From assembly GCA_028710885.1 (NCBI GenBank), contig JAQTTG010000001.1:62001-126000 (forward strand): a DNA stretch of 64,000 bases, written 5' to 3'. Below are positions 16,854-25,430 of this stretch, piece after piece. Numbering within the stretch: the stretch's first letter is position 1; each line of letters opens with the position of its first letter. The DNA comes from Sulfuricurvum sp. GTDB taxonomy: Bacteria; Campylobacterota; Campylobacteria; Campylobacterales; Sulfurimonadaceae. Below the pieces are notes generated by a model, which ran no database searches, was not told the DNA's origin, and was given only the letters and a program-made list of their open reading frames with translations. The position numbers and the translations under genes are program-made.

Positions 16854-17276
16854 ATGATAGAACTAGATAACAAAACCGAAAAAAATTACGATTTTCTCCT
16901 CCTTGAGCAGATTGCTGAAGGGCTAAGTGAGCAAGAAATCGAACTTATATTGACTCATAATGACGAAATAGCCGAAATTAACCGAGAATTTCGAGGAATC
17001 GATAAACCAACTGATGTTCTCAGTTTTCCTAATGACCCATTTCCTGGTGCACCACTGGGAAGTATTGTAATTAGCGTTGATAAAGTTGAAAGTGTTGCTT
17101 TAGAATTAGGGCATACTGCAGACAATGAAATTGCCCTCTTATTTATCCACGGTATGCTTCATCTACTTGGATTCGATCATGAAGTGGATAATGGGGAAAT
17201 GCGCGATAAAGAATCAGAATTGATTGTTAAGTTCAATCTTCCAAAAAGCTTGATTGTAAGAACATTAGAAGAATAA
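16854..17276 (+). CDS. ybeY: Endoribonuclease YbeY / rRNA maturation factor
   Basis: Single-strand metallo-endoribonuclease for 16S rRNA 3'-end maturation and ribosome quality control. 140 aa from the ATG at 16854; the open frame extends 13 codons further upstream, but that part carries the promoter-like TACAAT. The zinc motif is HGMLHLLGFDH, preceded by the family's INREFRGIDKPTDVLSFP. Convergent with mrdA across 13 bp. Confidence 0.92.
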   Translation: MIELDNKTEKNYDFLLLEQIAEGLSEQEIELILTHNDEIAEINREFRGIDKPTDVLSFPNDPFPGAPLGSIVISVDKVESVALELGHTADNEIALLFIHGMLHLLGFDHEVDNGEMRDKESELIVKFNLPKSLIVRTLEE

Positions 17277-17289
17277 AATAATTTACACT

Positions 17290-19077
17290 TTATTTCTTAA
17301 TATACCCCAGATCATCAAGCTTGTTATATATCTGAGAAACGATTCCACCAGCCTCTTCCCCACCATGACCACCATGTTCAACTAAAACAGTAACAACAAA
17401 TTGTGGGTTTTCTGCTGGACCATAGGTAGTAAACCATGCATGCGATCGCTTAAGATATTCCATACTGTGCTCATTTTGACGGGCTTGATTTCCCTGCGCT
17501 ATACCGGTAGTTTGTGCTGTTCCCGTTTTACCAGCAATTGGAAATCGAGTTGCAACGTGACCTTTTGCTGTTCCTCCCGAATCATTACAAACACCTCTCA
17601 TAGCGCGTTGAATAATCGGTAATTTTTCTTTTTCTTTCGCCGTCAAGACATCTATAGGAACAGGAATATAAGGATCATTGCCTATCATTTTTGCAGTATG
17701 AGGAATGGGTAACATTCCAGTAGCCATTAGCGCTGTGTATTGTGCCATTTGCATTGGTGTGACTAAAAAATTACCTTGCCCAATTGCCGTATTAAGGGTT
17801 TCACCTTGATACCATGGTTGTTTAAATCTTTCTCGTTTCCACGCACGACTTGGAACTGTACCAATGAATTCATTAGGCAGATCAATCAAAGTTTTTTTTC
17901 CCAATCCCATGCGTAAAAGTCCTGAACTCATTTTATCAATTCCAACAAGAAGAGCACCTTGATAAAAATAATCATCACAACTTTCAACAATTGCTTTTGT
18001 AATATTGGTTATTCCATGCCCTGTCTTTTTCCAGTCACGAAAAGTACGATTTCCCAAACGCATTGATCCAGTACTCAAAATAGTAGTGTTTTCGTTCATC
18101 ATTCCTGATGTAATGTAGATCAAACCTAAACCAGTTTTTACTGTTGAACCCGGAGGATAAAGACCATTAATTAATTTATTAGTAAACGGGGCATCTACAC
18201 TGTTCATTAGTGCATTCCATTCATCAGAGCTTATACCGGACACAAACGTATTTAGATCATATTCAGGAAAGCTTCCTGCAGCATAAACTGCACCGTGCAC
18301 ATCCATAACAACGACAGCACCAACTCTTTTTTCAAAAATTTGGGTTATATAATTTTGCAATCGCATATCTATATTTAAAACTAGATTATGATTTTCTTGT
18401 GTTGGCGTTCGATCTATCTCTTCAATTTCAATATTATGGGCATTAACTTTAATATGCCGTTCACCGGCAACACCTTGTAGAAAGTGATTGTAATATTTTT
18501 CAATACCATTTTTACCAACATGACCTAAAAGATTTAATGAAGGGTCTGCATCTACCTCTTTTTGATTTGCTTTTGCAACATATCCAATAAGATGTGAGCC
18601 AATAGGACCATATGGATAAAGGCGTTTAGGCGAAGGGGAGATTTTTATCGTATCGCGTAAATTCATCAATGAGTAAAGAGGAATAATCGTTTCATGTGGT
18701 ATATAATCTATCACATCGATAAATGAATTATTATAATATGAATCCTGCATTTTATATGTTTTAGACATTTTAGCAGCATCTAATGTCGGGATCATTGAGA
18801 GCAAATAGGCTATTTCTTTATCTAAACGTGTAGTGTCATCACCACTCGTTAGATGAGGAGCAAGTGAAATCTTAAACCCTAATTCATTAATTGCAATCGG
18901 TTCAAGATTTCGGTCAAGTATTTCCCCTCTTACAGGGGCAGAAAATTCTGTTTTTATACTATTATTTTCAGAGAGTGTCTCGTAATAATCATTTGACTGA
19001 ATTGACAAATGGAATACACGAACAATTAAGCCGATCCAAATGACAATAAAAAAGGTAAGTAATATTTTATTCTTCAT
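17290..19077 (-). CDS. mrdA: Penicillin-binding protein 2 (elongasome transpeptidase)
   Basis: Inner-membrane D,D-transpeptidase for rod elongation, 595 aa. There is one N-terminal membrane helix, a PBP dimerisation domain (from about residue 45, starting PVRGEILDRN), and the transpeptidase domain with SxxK in PPGSTVKTG, the second motif as SCD in VESCDDYF (commonly SxN or SSD), and KTG in AGKTGTAQTTG. The four-codon-level overlap with the upstream mreD-like gene supports the PBP2 assignment over PBP3. RodA is not in the window. Confidence 0.93.
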   Translation of the reverse strand: MKNKILLTFFIVIWIGLIVRVFHLSIQSNDYYETLSENNSIKTEFSAPVRGEILDRNLEPIAINELGFKISLAPHLTSGDDTTRLDKEIAYLLSMIPTLDAAKMSKTYKMQDSYYNNSFIDVIDYIPHETIIPLYSLMNLRDTIKISPSPKRLYPYGPIGSHLIGYVAKANQKEVDADPSLNLLGHVGKNGIEKYYNHFLQGVAGERHIKVNAHNIEIEEIDRTPTQENHNLVLNIDMRLQNYITQIFEKRVGAVVVMDVHGAVYAAGSFPEYDLNTFVSGISSDEWNALMNSVDAPFTNKLINGLYPPGSTVKTGLGLIYITSGMMNENTTILSTGSMRLGNRTFRDWKKTGHGITNITKAIVESCDDYFYQGALLVGIDKMSSGLLRMGLGKKTLIDLPNEFIGTVPSRAWKRERFKQPWYQGETLNTAIGQGNFLVTPMQMAQYTALMATGMLPIPHTAKMIGNDPYIPVPIDVLTAKEKEKLPIIQRAMRGVCNDSGGTAKGHVATRFPIAGKTGTAQTTGIAQGNQARQNEHSMEYLKRSHAWFTTYGPAENPQFVVTVLVEHGGHGGEEAGGIVSQIYNKLDDLGYIKK

Positions 19078-19529
19078 AAAAGTGCCATCAGAATTAGAAA
19101 TTCAATAATTATATATAAAATTATATGCCAATCAATCATCGGAAGGGCTAATAGCAATACTTGATTTGTAAGCCATATAAATATCCAATATCCAGGATAA
19201 GCAAGAGCAACGATAAATGCGGCCATACAACCTTGACATTGAAGCATCTGATCAATTTTAGGAATTACCAAACGGGATAACAGAGTAAAAAATATTACTG
19301 TACTACCAAACCAAAACCCTTTTTCAGCCTCAAAAATCAATAACATTAATACAATAATTATTACACTAAATAAATCATGACGTTTTAGCGCATTGTTGTA
19401 AGAAAAAAACAAAATTGCCAATAAGGGAGGCAGCAAAGGGTATAAACTGCTCAAGCTTACATAGACTGCATAAATACAGACTAATGCAAATTGATTTAGA
19501 GCATTTTTATAAGAGAAACTTCGTTGCAT
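19074..19529 (-). CDS. MreD-like membrane protein
   Basis: 151 aa with about five hydrophobic segments covering almost its entire length and no extended soluble part. Size, topology and position directly before mrdA fit MreD, the rod-shape membrane protein, which is poorly conserved in Campylobacterota. Sequence similarity alone is not enough to be sure. The ATG at 19529 overlaps the preceding acetyltransferase gene by 34 bp; a later start would remove the overlap but cut the first helix. Confidence 0.55.
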   Translation of the reverse strand: MQRSFSYKNALNQFALVCIYAVYVSLSSLYPLLPPLLAILFFSYNNALKRHDLFSVIIIVLMLLIFEAEKGFWFGSTVIFFTLLSRLVIPKIDQMLQCQGCMAAFIVALAYPGYWIFIWLTNQVLLLALPMIDWHIILYIIIEFLILMALL

Positions 19530-19966
19530 ACAGGAAAATGTTTACATTTAATACAATCAGCCCAGATTTTATGCTCTGGAATGCTTTCTTTAGGGATTTC
19601 TATAAATCCAAGCCGTTCAAAAAATCGTTGTTGGTACGTAAGGGCTAAAACCTCTTTAAGCCCTAATTTCGCTCCTTCTTCACATGCTTTAGCAACAAGC
19701 ATACTTCCTATATTCTGACCTCTGTAATTTTGATCAATAATCATAGAACGAAGTTCAGCCAACAAAGGAGAATGAATATGAAGTGCAACAAAACCAACTA
19801 ACTTTTCACCATCCATTGCCAAAAAATACGATCGGATATTAGTTGCAATTTCATCATTACTACGAGGCAAAATTACACCTGATTCTATTTCAGGTTCAAC
19901 CAATTGCTGCATAGCTGCAATGTCGCTGAGTGTAGGTTTTTTATAACTGATTTCAGACATCATCAT
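19496..19966 (-). CDS. Short GNAT acetyltransferase, N-acetylglutamate synthase-like
   Basis: 156 aa GNAT protein. The acetyl-CoA loop is DQNYRGQNIGSMLV (Q/RxxGxG/A type), followed by LTYQQRFFERLGFIEI. The C-terminal tail WADCIKCKHFPVC, with its CxxC and third cysteine, is typical of the short stand-alone ArgA-like synthases that acetylate glutamate for arginine synthesis in bacteria lacking full-length ArgA. Two or three in-frame Met codons are possible starts. It lies within the engB-mrdA operon and overlaps both neighbours. Confidence 0.78.
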   Translation of the reverse strand: MMMSEISYKKPTLSDIAAMQQLVEPEIESGVILPRSNDEIATNIRSYFLAMDGEKLVGFVALHIHSPLLAELRSMIIDQNYRGQNIGSMLVAKACEEGAKLGLKEVLALTYQQRFFERLGFIEIPKESIPEHKIWADCIKCKHFPVCNEVSLIKML

Positions 19967-20567
19967 CGCTTTTTAGAAAATGAAAAAGTGTTTCAACAAT
20001 TTTATCAACACCCTTACGTTTAGAGTTGGATATCATCAATGAATCAGGAAAACGCTTTTTAAGTTCCGAAAGCTCTTTTTGGTTTAATTTATCTATTTTT
20101 GTAAATACCGTAAGTATGGATTGATTTGGTAAACAAATTTCATTAAGATATTCAGAAACAGATTGATCTATGGCTAAATCAGGATGTCGGCAATCTATAA
20201 GATGAACAAAAACAGCTATTTGTCTACGTTCTGCAATGTAAGTTGTCAGATTACTTTCCCAGTCAGTTTTTAGCGATTTTGCAACTTTTGCATAACCAAA
20301 GCCTGGTAAATCAACAAATTTTGCTAATAATTTTTCACCATTTTCACGGTCCACAAAAACAACATCAAAATAGTTAATTAAACGTGTTTTACCTGGAGTT
20401 GCAGATACTTTTGCAAGTGATTTTCGATTCGTCAAGGTATTCAGCAAAGAGCTTTTACCGGTATTTGAACGAGCCATAAATGCCACTTCATTTTGAAATT
20501 CATTTTCAGGTGCGAGTCTGATATTTGGTGCTGACGTAACAAAGAAAGAATCAATTATCTCTATCAT
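19953..20567 (-). CDS. engB: Ribosome-biogenesis GTPase EngB/YsxC
   Basis: Essential TrmE-Era-type GTPase for 50S assembly, 204 aa. G1 is ARSNTGKSS (the first P-loop glycine of the usual GRSNxGKSS is Ala), G2/switch SATPGKTRLIN, G3 DLPGFGYAKV, G4 TKID and G5 SNSKRKG. Complete length. The Ala substitution is at a position with some variation and need not abolish GTP binding. It overlaps lptA by 4 bp. Confidence 0.93.
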   Translation of the reverse strand: MIEIIDSFFVTSAPNIRLAPENEFQNEVAFMARSNTGKSSLLNTLTNRKSLAKVSATPGKTRLINYFDVVFVDRENGEKLLAKFVDLPGFGYAKVAKSLKTDWESNLTTYIAERRQIAVFVHLIDCRHPDLAIDQSVSEYLNEICLPNQSILTVFTKIDKLNQKELSELKKRFPDSLMISNSKRKGVDKIVETLFHFLKSDDDV

Positions 20568-21049
20568 TTTGATAAACTTTTAGTTTTTTTATCTTCTAGC
20601 GTAAAAATCATAACTACAGGTTCACCTGGTGTACTTTCTGCAGCTGCATGTCCTAAAGTTGTATTTAAAACAACTTTATCACCTTTCACACGACGATAAT
20701 CATCTAAGCGTATTAAATCAACTTTTTTATAAAATTGATATTCGTTCTCATTTGGTAAATATATAACACTTTGTGCATTACCCTTGTATTTCTCTTTTTG
20801 CTCAGTAACTATATAAAATGACACATCACCTTCTGCTAAATATTTGAATGGTTTTTTATCTTTATCCGTAAAAATTGTTACCTTTGAAGCATTAAGTTCA
20901 TCAGACCCTTTTTCTACTTTTACATTTCCAGTAAAAATTGAAACTCCTTTGAGTTGATCACCTTTAAAATTATCAGAAACAACTTTAAGCTCTTCGCCCA
21001 TTGAAAACGTAACGATAAAAATAAATAAAACTGCAATTGATTTAATCAT
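20564..21049 (-). CDS. lptA: Lipopolysaccharide transport protein LptA
   Basis: Periplasmic bridge protein carrying LPS from the inner to the outer membrane, 161 aa. A signal peptide (SIAVLFIFIVTFSMG) precedes an OstA-type beta-jellyroll: VVSDNFKGDQLKGVSIFTGNVKVEKGSDELNA is the typical opening of the fold (shown here only as a description of residues 24-55). The neighbours lptC and kdsC support the assignment. Confidence 0.88.
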   Translation of the reverse strand: MIKSIAVLFIFIVTFSMGEELKVVSDNFKGDQLKGVSIFTGNVKVEKGSDELNASKVTIFTDKDKKPFKYLAEGDVSFYIVTEQKEKYKGNAQSVIYLPNENEYQFYKKVDLIRLDDYRRVKGDKVVLNTTLGHAAAESTPGEPVVMIFTLEDKKTKSLSK

Positions 21050-21058
21050 TATAAATTC

Positions 21059-21568
21059 CTAATTTAATTGATAACTACCACTAACTTTGTATGCATTTAC
21101 AGTATCTTGATTCGTATTATAATCAAGCTTTGTACCCTCCACACGATTGTGATTTTGAGTAATAACAAAAGGGCCTTCAGTATGTATCAAAGAAGATTTT
21201 GTGTTATATTTTCCTTCATCCGAAACAAACTTTAGACCATCTTCTCGAACAAAATTTACATTTCCTCTAAGGGTAATTAGATCATCTTTATATTTAGCCT
21301 GATCTGCGCTGACAGTTTGAAATAATCGTTTGGTATTATCGCTAAATTTAGCTGACGTTACCTCATAACGATCTTCAAATTCTTTTCCATTTTTAGCTTC
21401 CAACACATGATCTACCCCTTTATGGGAAATTTCATACAACGTAAAAGCTTCCAGTTCCAATTTAGGAACTTCACGTGCATCTTGATGAACTAAATAGCTA
21501 GGTTTAAAATACCCATACATTCCAATCAACAATAATGCGATAACTGTAAAAAATATATTTATTGACAT
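21059..21568 (-). CDS. lptC: LPS export protein LptC
   Basis: 169 aa bitopic inner-membrane protein with one N-terminal helix (FFTVIALLLIGMYGYF) and a periplasmic beta-jellyroll domain. It receives LPS from LptBFG and hands it to LptA. Weakly conserved family, but size, topology and position between kdsC and lptA are characteristic. It starts directly after the kdsC stop. Confidence 0.85.
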   Translation of the reverse strand: MSINIFFTVIALLLIGMYGYFKPSYLVHQDAREVPKLELEAFTLYEISHKGVDHVLEAKNGKEFEDRYEVTSAKFSDNTKRLFQTVSADQAKYKDDLITLRGNVNFVREDGLKFVSDEGKYNTKSSLIHTEGPFVITQNHNRVEGTKLDYNTNQDTVNAYKVSGSYQLN

Positions 21569-22060
21569 TTACATCCAACGCGATAAAAATTTCTCTTCTT
21601 CACCATTACGTCGAATCACTTTTTCAATCATTTCTCGTACACAGGCATCACCACCAGAACGTTCAAGTACATGTGCAAAAGTTTTGATGTAATCTGATCC
21701 ATCATTAGGTGTATAGGCTTGCCCTGCCCATTGTAATAAAAGGTAATCGTTCAGATCATCCCCGATTACAGCAACTTCATGAGATTCAATCGCTAACTCT
21801 GCGCACATTTGAATTGCTACAGAACGTTTATCTTTTACCCCTTGGTATAAATAAGCGATATCTAACTCTTTTGCTCGATGTTCTACAATTGTGGAGTTAC
21901 GACCTGTAATAATGGCTGCATAATGCCCCATCCTGACCCATTCTTTTATTGCAAATCCATCTTTTACATTAAAATTTTTAAGTTCCAGCCCATCAGCTGT
22001 ATAAATAATTTTACCATCGCTCATACATCCATCAACATCTAGAATCAGGAGTCGAATCAT
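21569..22060 (-). CDS. kdsC: 3-deoxy-D-manno-octulosonate 8-phosphate phosphatase KdsC
   Basis: HAD-superfamily phosphatase making Kdo for lipopolysaccharide, 163 aa. HAD motif I is LDVDGCMSDG (catalytic DxD), motif II IITGR, motif III lysine in GVKDK and motif IV GDDLND. No cap domain, as usual for the tetrameric KdsC. It overlaps hisB by 4 bp and is followed immediately by lptC. Confidence 0.92.
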   Translation of the reverse strand: MIRLLILDVDGCMSDGKIIYTADGLELKNFNVKDGFAIKEWVRMGHYAAIITGRNSTIVEHRAKELDIAYLYQGVKDKRSVAIQMCAELAIESHEVAVIGDDLNDYLLLQWAGQAYTPNDGSDYIKTFAHVLERSGGDACVREMIEKVIRRNGEEEKFLSRWM

Positions 22061-22629
22061 ACTATACCTTTAGTACTTGGGACACCTGCACGTTCATTGC
22101 GTGCCAATGCGCGACGCAACGCAACCGCTAGGGATTTAAAAGTTGCTTCGATAATATGATGTTTGTTCTTGCCACGCATCATAATAATATGAGCTGTAAT
22201 ACCGGCATTAAATACGATGGCACGAAAGAACTCTTCGGCTAGTTCGACGTCAAATGTACCAATTTTACCTGAAACAGGAACATCATATACTAAAAATGCT
22301 CTATTACTTAAATCCAAATCACAACTTACAGCCGCTTCATCCATAACAATGACTGCACTGCCAAATCGTTCGACCTGCTCTATCGGATAAATTGCCTCAC
22401 GCAGTGCTTGCCCTAAAACAATGCCAATATCCTCAACACTATGATGATCATCAATATGAACATCTCCATCGCATATGACATTTAAATCAATTTGCGCATG
22501 TTTAGCAAAACTTTCGAGCATATGATCCAAAAAACCTACTTTCGTAGAAATGGAACTTTTTCCCTCTCCCATTATGGTAAGTGAAAGCTCAATATTTGTC
22601 TCTTTTGTTTGACGTTTTTTATGAATCAT
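22057..22629 (-). CDS. hisB: Imidazoleglycerol-phosphate dehydratase HisB
   Basis: Histidine biosynthesis dehydratase, monofunctional, 190 aa. The metal-binding motifs DDHHSVEDIG and KNKHHIIEATFKSLA and the N-terminal FLDHMLESFAKH are all present. It lacks the phosphatase half of the enterobacterial bifunctional HisB. It sits among envelope genes rather than other his genes, an order recurring in Campylobacterota. Confidence 0.95.
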   Translation of the reverse strand: MIHKKRQTKETNIELSLTIMGEGKSSISTKVGFLDHMLESFAKHAQIDLNVICDGDVHIDDHHSVEDIGIVLGQALREAIYPIEQVERFGSAVIVMDEAAVSCDLDLSNRAFLVYDVPVSGKIGTFDVELAEEFFRAIVFNAGITAHIIMMRGKNKHHIIEATFKSLAVALRRALARNERAGVPSTKGIV

Positions 22630-22630
22630 A

Positions 22631-23431
22631 CTATTCCCCTATGATAAATGAGCCTCTAAAGTAGCCCTGAGATATAAAGTCACGTGCTTCGGCTTCACTT
22701 TTAAAACCGCTTAGCCATACACGGAATAAACGTTTGCCATTATACTCAGTATCTTTAATGATTGCATTATAGCCTTTAAAAGATGCGTACTTTTGTTTTG
22801 TATAAGAAGCACCTTCAAACCGTTCAAATGAACCAATTTGTACATAAAAAGTACTCATAATACTCTCTTTTGGTCCCTGAGCCAAATTTTGAATATTAAT
22901 CGAACGACTTCCATTTGGTTCGAATCCAAGCACTTCTAATGTAACATTCGCACTTCCTTTTTGAACAATACCTAGCTCATTGGCAGCAGAATATGATAAA
23001 TCTATTATCCGAGTTTCAACAAAGGGCCCTCGATCATTAATCCGAACAACCGTTTTAGCATTTGTTTCCATATTGGTTACTCTAACAACCGTATTCATTG
23101 GTAAAGTTTTATGTGCTGCTGTCATAGCATACATATCGTATGATTCACCGCTTGAAGTTTGCTTGCCATGAAAATCATTCCCATACCAACTTGCTCTTCC
23201 AGTTAACCTGTCACCGATACTTACCACCGTTGGATAATATACTTTTCCCATAACAGTATATGGTCTCATTGTAGGATGTAAGTCACCATTTTGTTTATAA
23301 ATATTTGATGAATTCATCGCTAATTTATCAGATGGATATTGTTGAGATGGTCTATATGAATACGAACCCGTTTTAGTTGTACAACCACCTAAAAAAAGGA
23401 GAAATACAATTAAAAAAAATTTAATTATCAA
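22631..23431 (-). CDS. rlpA: Septal-ring lytic transglycosylase RlpA with SPOR domain
   Basis: 266 aa outer-membrane lipoprotein. The start is a TTG preceded by a strong GGGAGGAAG Shine-Dalgarno. A lipobox (FLGGC) follows the signal. The double-psi beta-barrel RlpA domain (about 75-170) shows GRASWYGNDFHGKQTSSGE and VRINDRGPF, the active-site elements, and a SPOR domain occupies the last 75 residues (FYVQIGSFERFEGA). SPOR binds denuded septal glycan. It overlaps mltD by 11 bp. Confidence 0.92.
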   Translation of the reverse strand: MIIKFFLIVFLLFLGGCTTKTGSYSYRPSQQYPSDKLAMNSSNIYKQNGDLHPTMRPYTVMGKVYYPTVVSIGDRLTGRASWYGNDFHGKQTSSGESYDMYAMTAAHKTLPMNTVVRVTNMETNAKTVVRINDRGPFVETRIIDLSYSAANELGIVQKGSANVTLEVLGFEPNGSRSINIQNLAQGPKESIMSTFYVQIGSFERFEGASYTKQKYASFKGYNAIIKDTEYNGKRLFRVWLSGFKSEAEARDFISQGYFRGSFIIGE

Positions 23432-24647
23432 TTTTCACTTCCTCCCCTTCTTTTAACAAATTTGTCGTAAAAGGGTTATTACGTTTAATCTGTTCAATTG
23501 TTAAATTATACAATGTAGCGACTGAAGCAAGTGTTTCACCGGCTTTTGCCTTATGAAAACCAACCATTTTAACAGAAGGTTTGTTAACAGGTATTTTTAA
23601 ATACCGTTTTTCACCTAAATCATGTTCATCGGCAATCATATTTTCTATCATAATCGCATTTTCAGAAATATTGTATCGCTTAGAAATTCGTGCTAATGTA
23701 TCTTCAGACTTTACACGATGCATGAGAAAATATCCTTTTAGCTCATTTGTCCGATATTTTTGACGAAATTCATCTAATTTTGATTTAGGAATATAAACGG
23801 GATACGACTCTTCATTTGGAGGTGTAATCCCTTTTTTCAAATGAGTATTTAATTTAACTAATTTGTTTTTTGGCATTTCCAATACAGCTGCAATACGATC
23901 AATATTTTCACCTTCTGGTAAATAAATCGTTGAAATCGGATTATCGTGGTCACTGTTTGCAACCGTGTCATATTGAGATAAAAAAGTATCTTCAGTTCCT
24001 AAAAAAGCTAATGCAATTACTTTACGTATATAATTTCGGCTCTCAGGAGGAAGATACCCTCTTCTTGGATCAGCAAGAACTTTTAAATCGTCACTCCCAG
24101 CTTTACGTATTGCCCTGCTGAGACGTCCATCACCACAATTATAAGCAATAAGGGCCAGATACCACTTTCCAAACTCTTTTTTTAATGTACTTAAGTATGC
24201 AATAGCTGCACGTGTGGATTTAATATGATCACGCCGTTCATCAACGTATTGATCAATATGAAGTCCTTGAAGTTTACCTGTTTGCTCCATAAATTGCCAA
24301 AGTCCAGCAGCTCCGTGCACAGATGAACTAGAAGTATTTAATCGTGATTCAGCTAATGCAACAAATAAAAATTCACTCGGTAAATCTGATTGTGCAATCA
24401 AAGAAGAAAGCATAGGAATAAATATATCAGCATTTTCACTCGAATCTGCAAAACCGTCCAGAGAACATTCTAGTTTTTTTTTGGAATAAATATCATGCAG
24501 TGTCGGATCGGACAAAAATGAAGCAGGTATATCAAAATGTTTTAAAACTTCAATCTTTTTACTATCATGTAAATCAAATCCAATACTAAATGCGATTATA
24601 GGAAAAAAAATAAATATTAAAATGTATCTCATCTTTTTCCCTATCAT
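23421..24647 (-). CDS. mltD: MltD-like membrane-bound lytic transglycosylase with LysM repeats
   Basis: 408 aa. Signal peptide (YILIFIFFPIIAFSIG), no lipobox seen, then an SLT domain with the catalytic Glu in FVALAESRLNTS, GAAGLWQFM and AYNCGDGRL. The C-terminal third has two clear LysM modules (HRVKSEDTLARISKRYNIS and HKAKAGETLASVATLYNLT) and probably a degenerate third before them. It cleaves peptidoglycan to anhydro-muropeptides and pairs with rlpA next door. Confidence 0.9.
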   Translation of the reverse strand: MIGKKMRYILIFIFFPIIAFSIGFDLHDSKKIEVLKHFDIPASFLSDPTLHDIYSKKKLECSLDGFADSSENADIFIPMLSSLIAQSDLPSEFLFVALAESRLNTSSSSVHGAAGLWQFMEQTGKLQGLHIDQYVDERRDHIKSTRAAIAYLSTLKKEFGKWYLALIAYNCGDGRLSRAIRKAGSDDLKVLADPRRGYLPPESRNYIRKVIALAFLGTEDTFLSQYDTVANSDHDNPISTIYLPEGENIDRIAAVLEMPKNKLVKLNTHLKKGITPPNEESYPVYIPKSKLDEFRQKYRTNELKGYFLMHRVKSEDTLARISKRYNISENAIMIENMIADEHDLGEKRYLKIPVNKPSVKMVGFHKAKAGETLASVATLYNLTIEQIKRNNPFTTNLLKEGEEVKIDN

Positions 24648-24650
24648 TAT

Positions 24651-25430
24651 CTAACCTATACCAAAAAGACTTTTTGCATTCTTAGTTGTGATTAATTCAA
24701 CATCCTCAATCTTTAACTCCAATAATCCCGCTATTTTGTCCACAACTAGCCGCGTATAAGCGGGTTCATTTCGTGTACCACGATGTGGATGAGGAGTTAA
24801 ATAAGGGCCATCAGTCTCTATTAGCAGTTTATTATGTGGAATACGAGAAATGATGTTGATTAATTTTTTTGCATTTTGAAAGGTAATGACTCCACCTATT
24901 CCGAAATAAAAATTTTTATCAGATAGACTTAAAAGTTCATCGTCTGCATTGTAACAATGCAATACACCACCAACCTCTTCCGCACCTTCTTCCAATAAAA
25001 CCATTTTTGCATCATGACTGGCATCACGAATATGGACGATAAGCGGTTTTTTATACAATTTTGCAAGCCTAATTTGATAGCGAAATACTTCATCTTGACG
25101 TTTTTTTTCATCCATTTTCTCTTCATCAGAGCCTTCAAGACGAAAATAATCAAGGCCACATTCACCAATAGCTACACATTTAGAATGACTAACGTAATAC
25201 TCAAAATCAACACTCGCTATTCTTCCTATGTCATACGGATGAACACCAACAGCAAAATAAATATCCTCATAGCGCTCACAAATTTCTACAGCTCGTGACA
25301 ATGTACCAGGATGAGCTCCAGGAATAATAAAAGCTTGGACACCATTATCTCTTGCCCGAAGTAGCATTTCATCAAAATCTTCAACATAGCGTTCATCATC
25401 CAAATGAATATGGGTATCTATTATCATCAT
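24651..25430 (-). CDS. tatD: TatD family metal-dependent hydrolase
   Basis: 259 aa amidohydrolase-fold protein: metal ligands in IDTHIHLDD near the N-terminus, GECGLDYFR, IVHIRDAS, GVLHCYN and ETDGPYLTPHPHRG. The family includes 3'-5' DNA exonucleases and D-aminoacyl hydrolases. Complete; overlaps recN by 4 bp. Confidence 0.92.
   Translation of the reverse strand: MMIIDTHIHLDDERYVEDFDEMLLRARDNGVQAFIIPGAHPGTLSRAVEICERYEDIYFAVGVHPYDIGRIASVDFEYYVSHSKCVAIGECGLDYFRLEGSDEEKMDEKKRQDEVFRYQIRLAKLYKKPLIVHIRDASHDAKMVLLEEGAEEVGGVLHCYNADDELLSLSDKNFYFGIGGVITFQNAKKLINIISRIPHNKLLIETDGPYLTPHPHRGTRNEPAYTRLVVDKIAGLLELKIEDVELITTKNAKSLFGIG

Noticed and set aside
20440-20480. EngB P-loop ARSNTGKSS read as an inactive GTPase
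   Set aside because: Only the first glycine is changed to alanine; lysine, serine and all other G motifs are intact, so loss of function is not supported.
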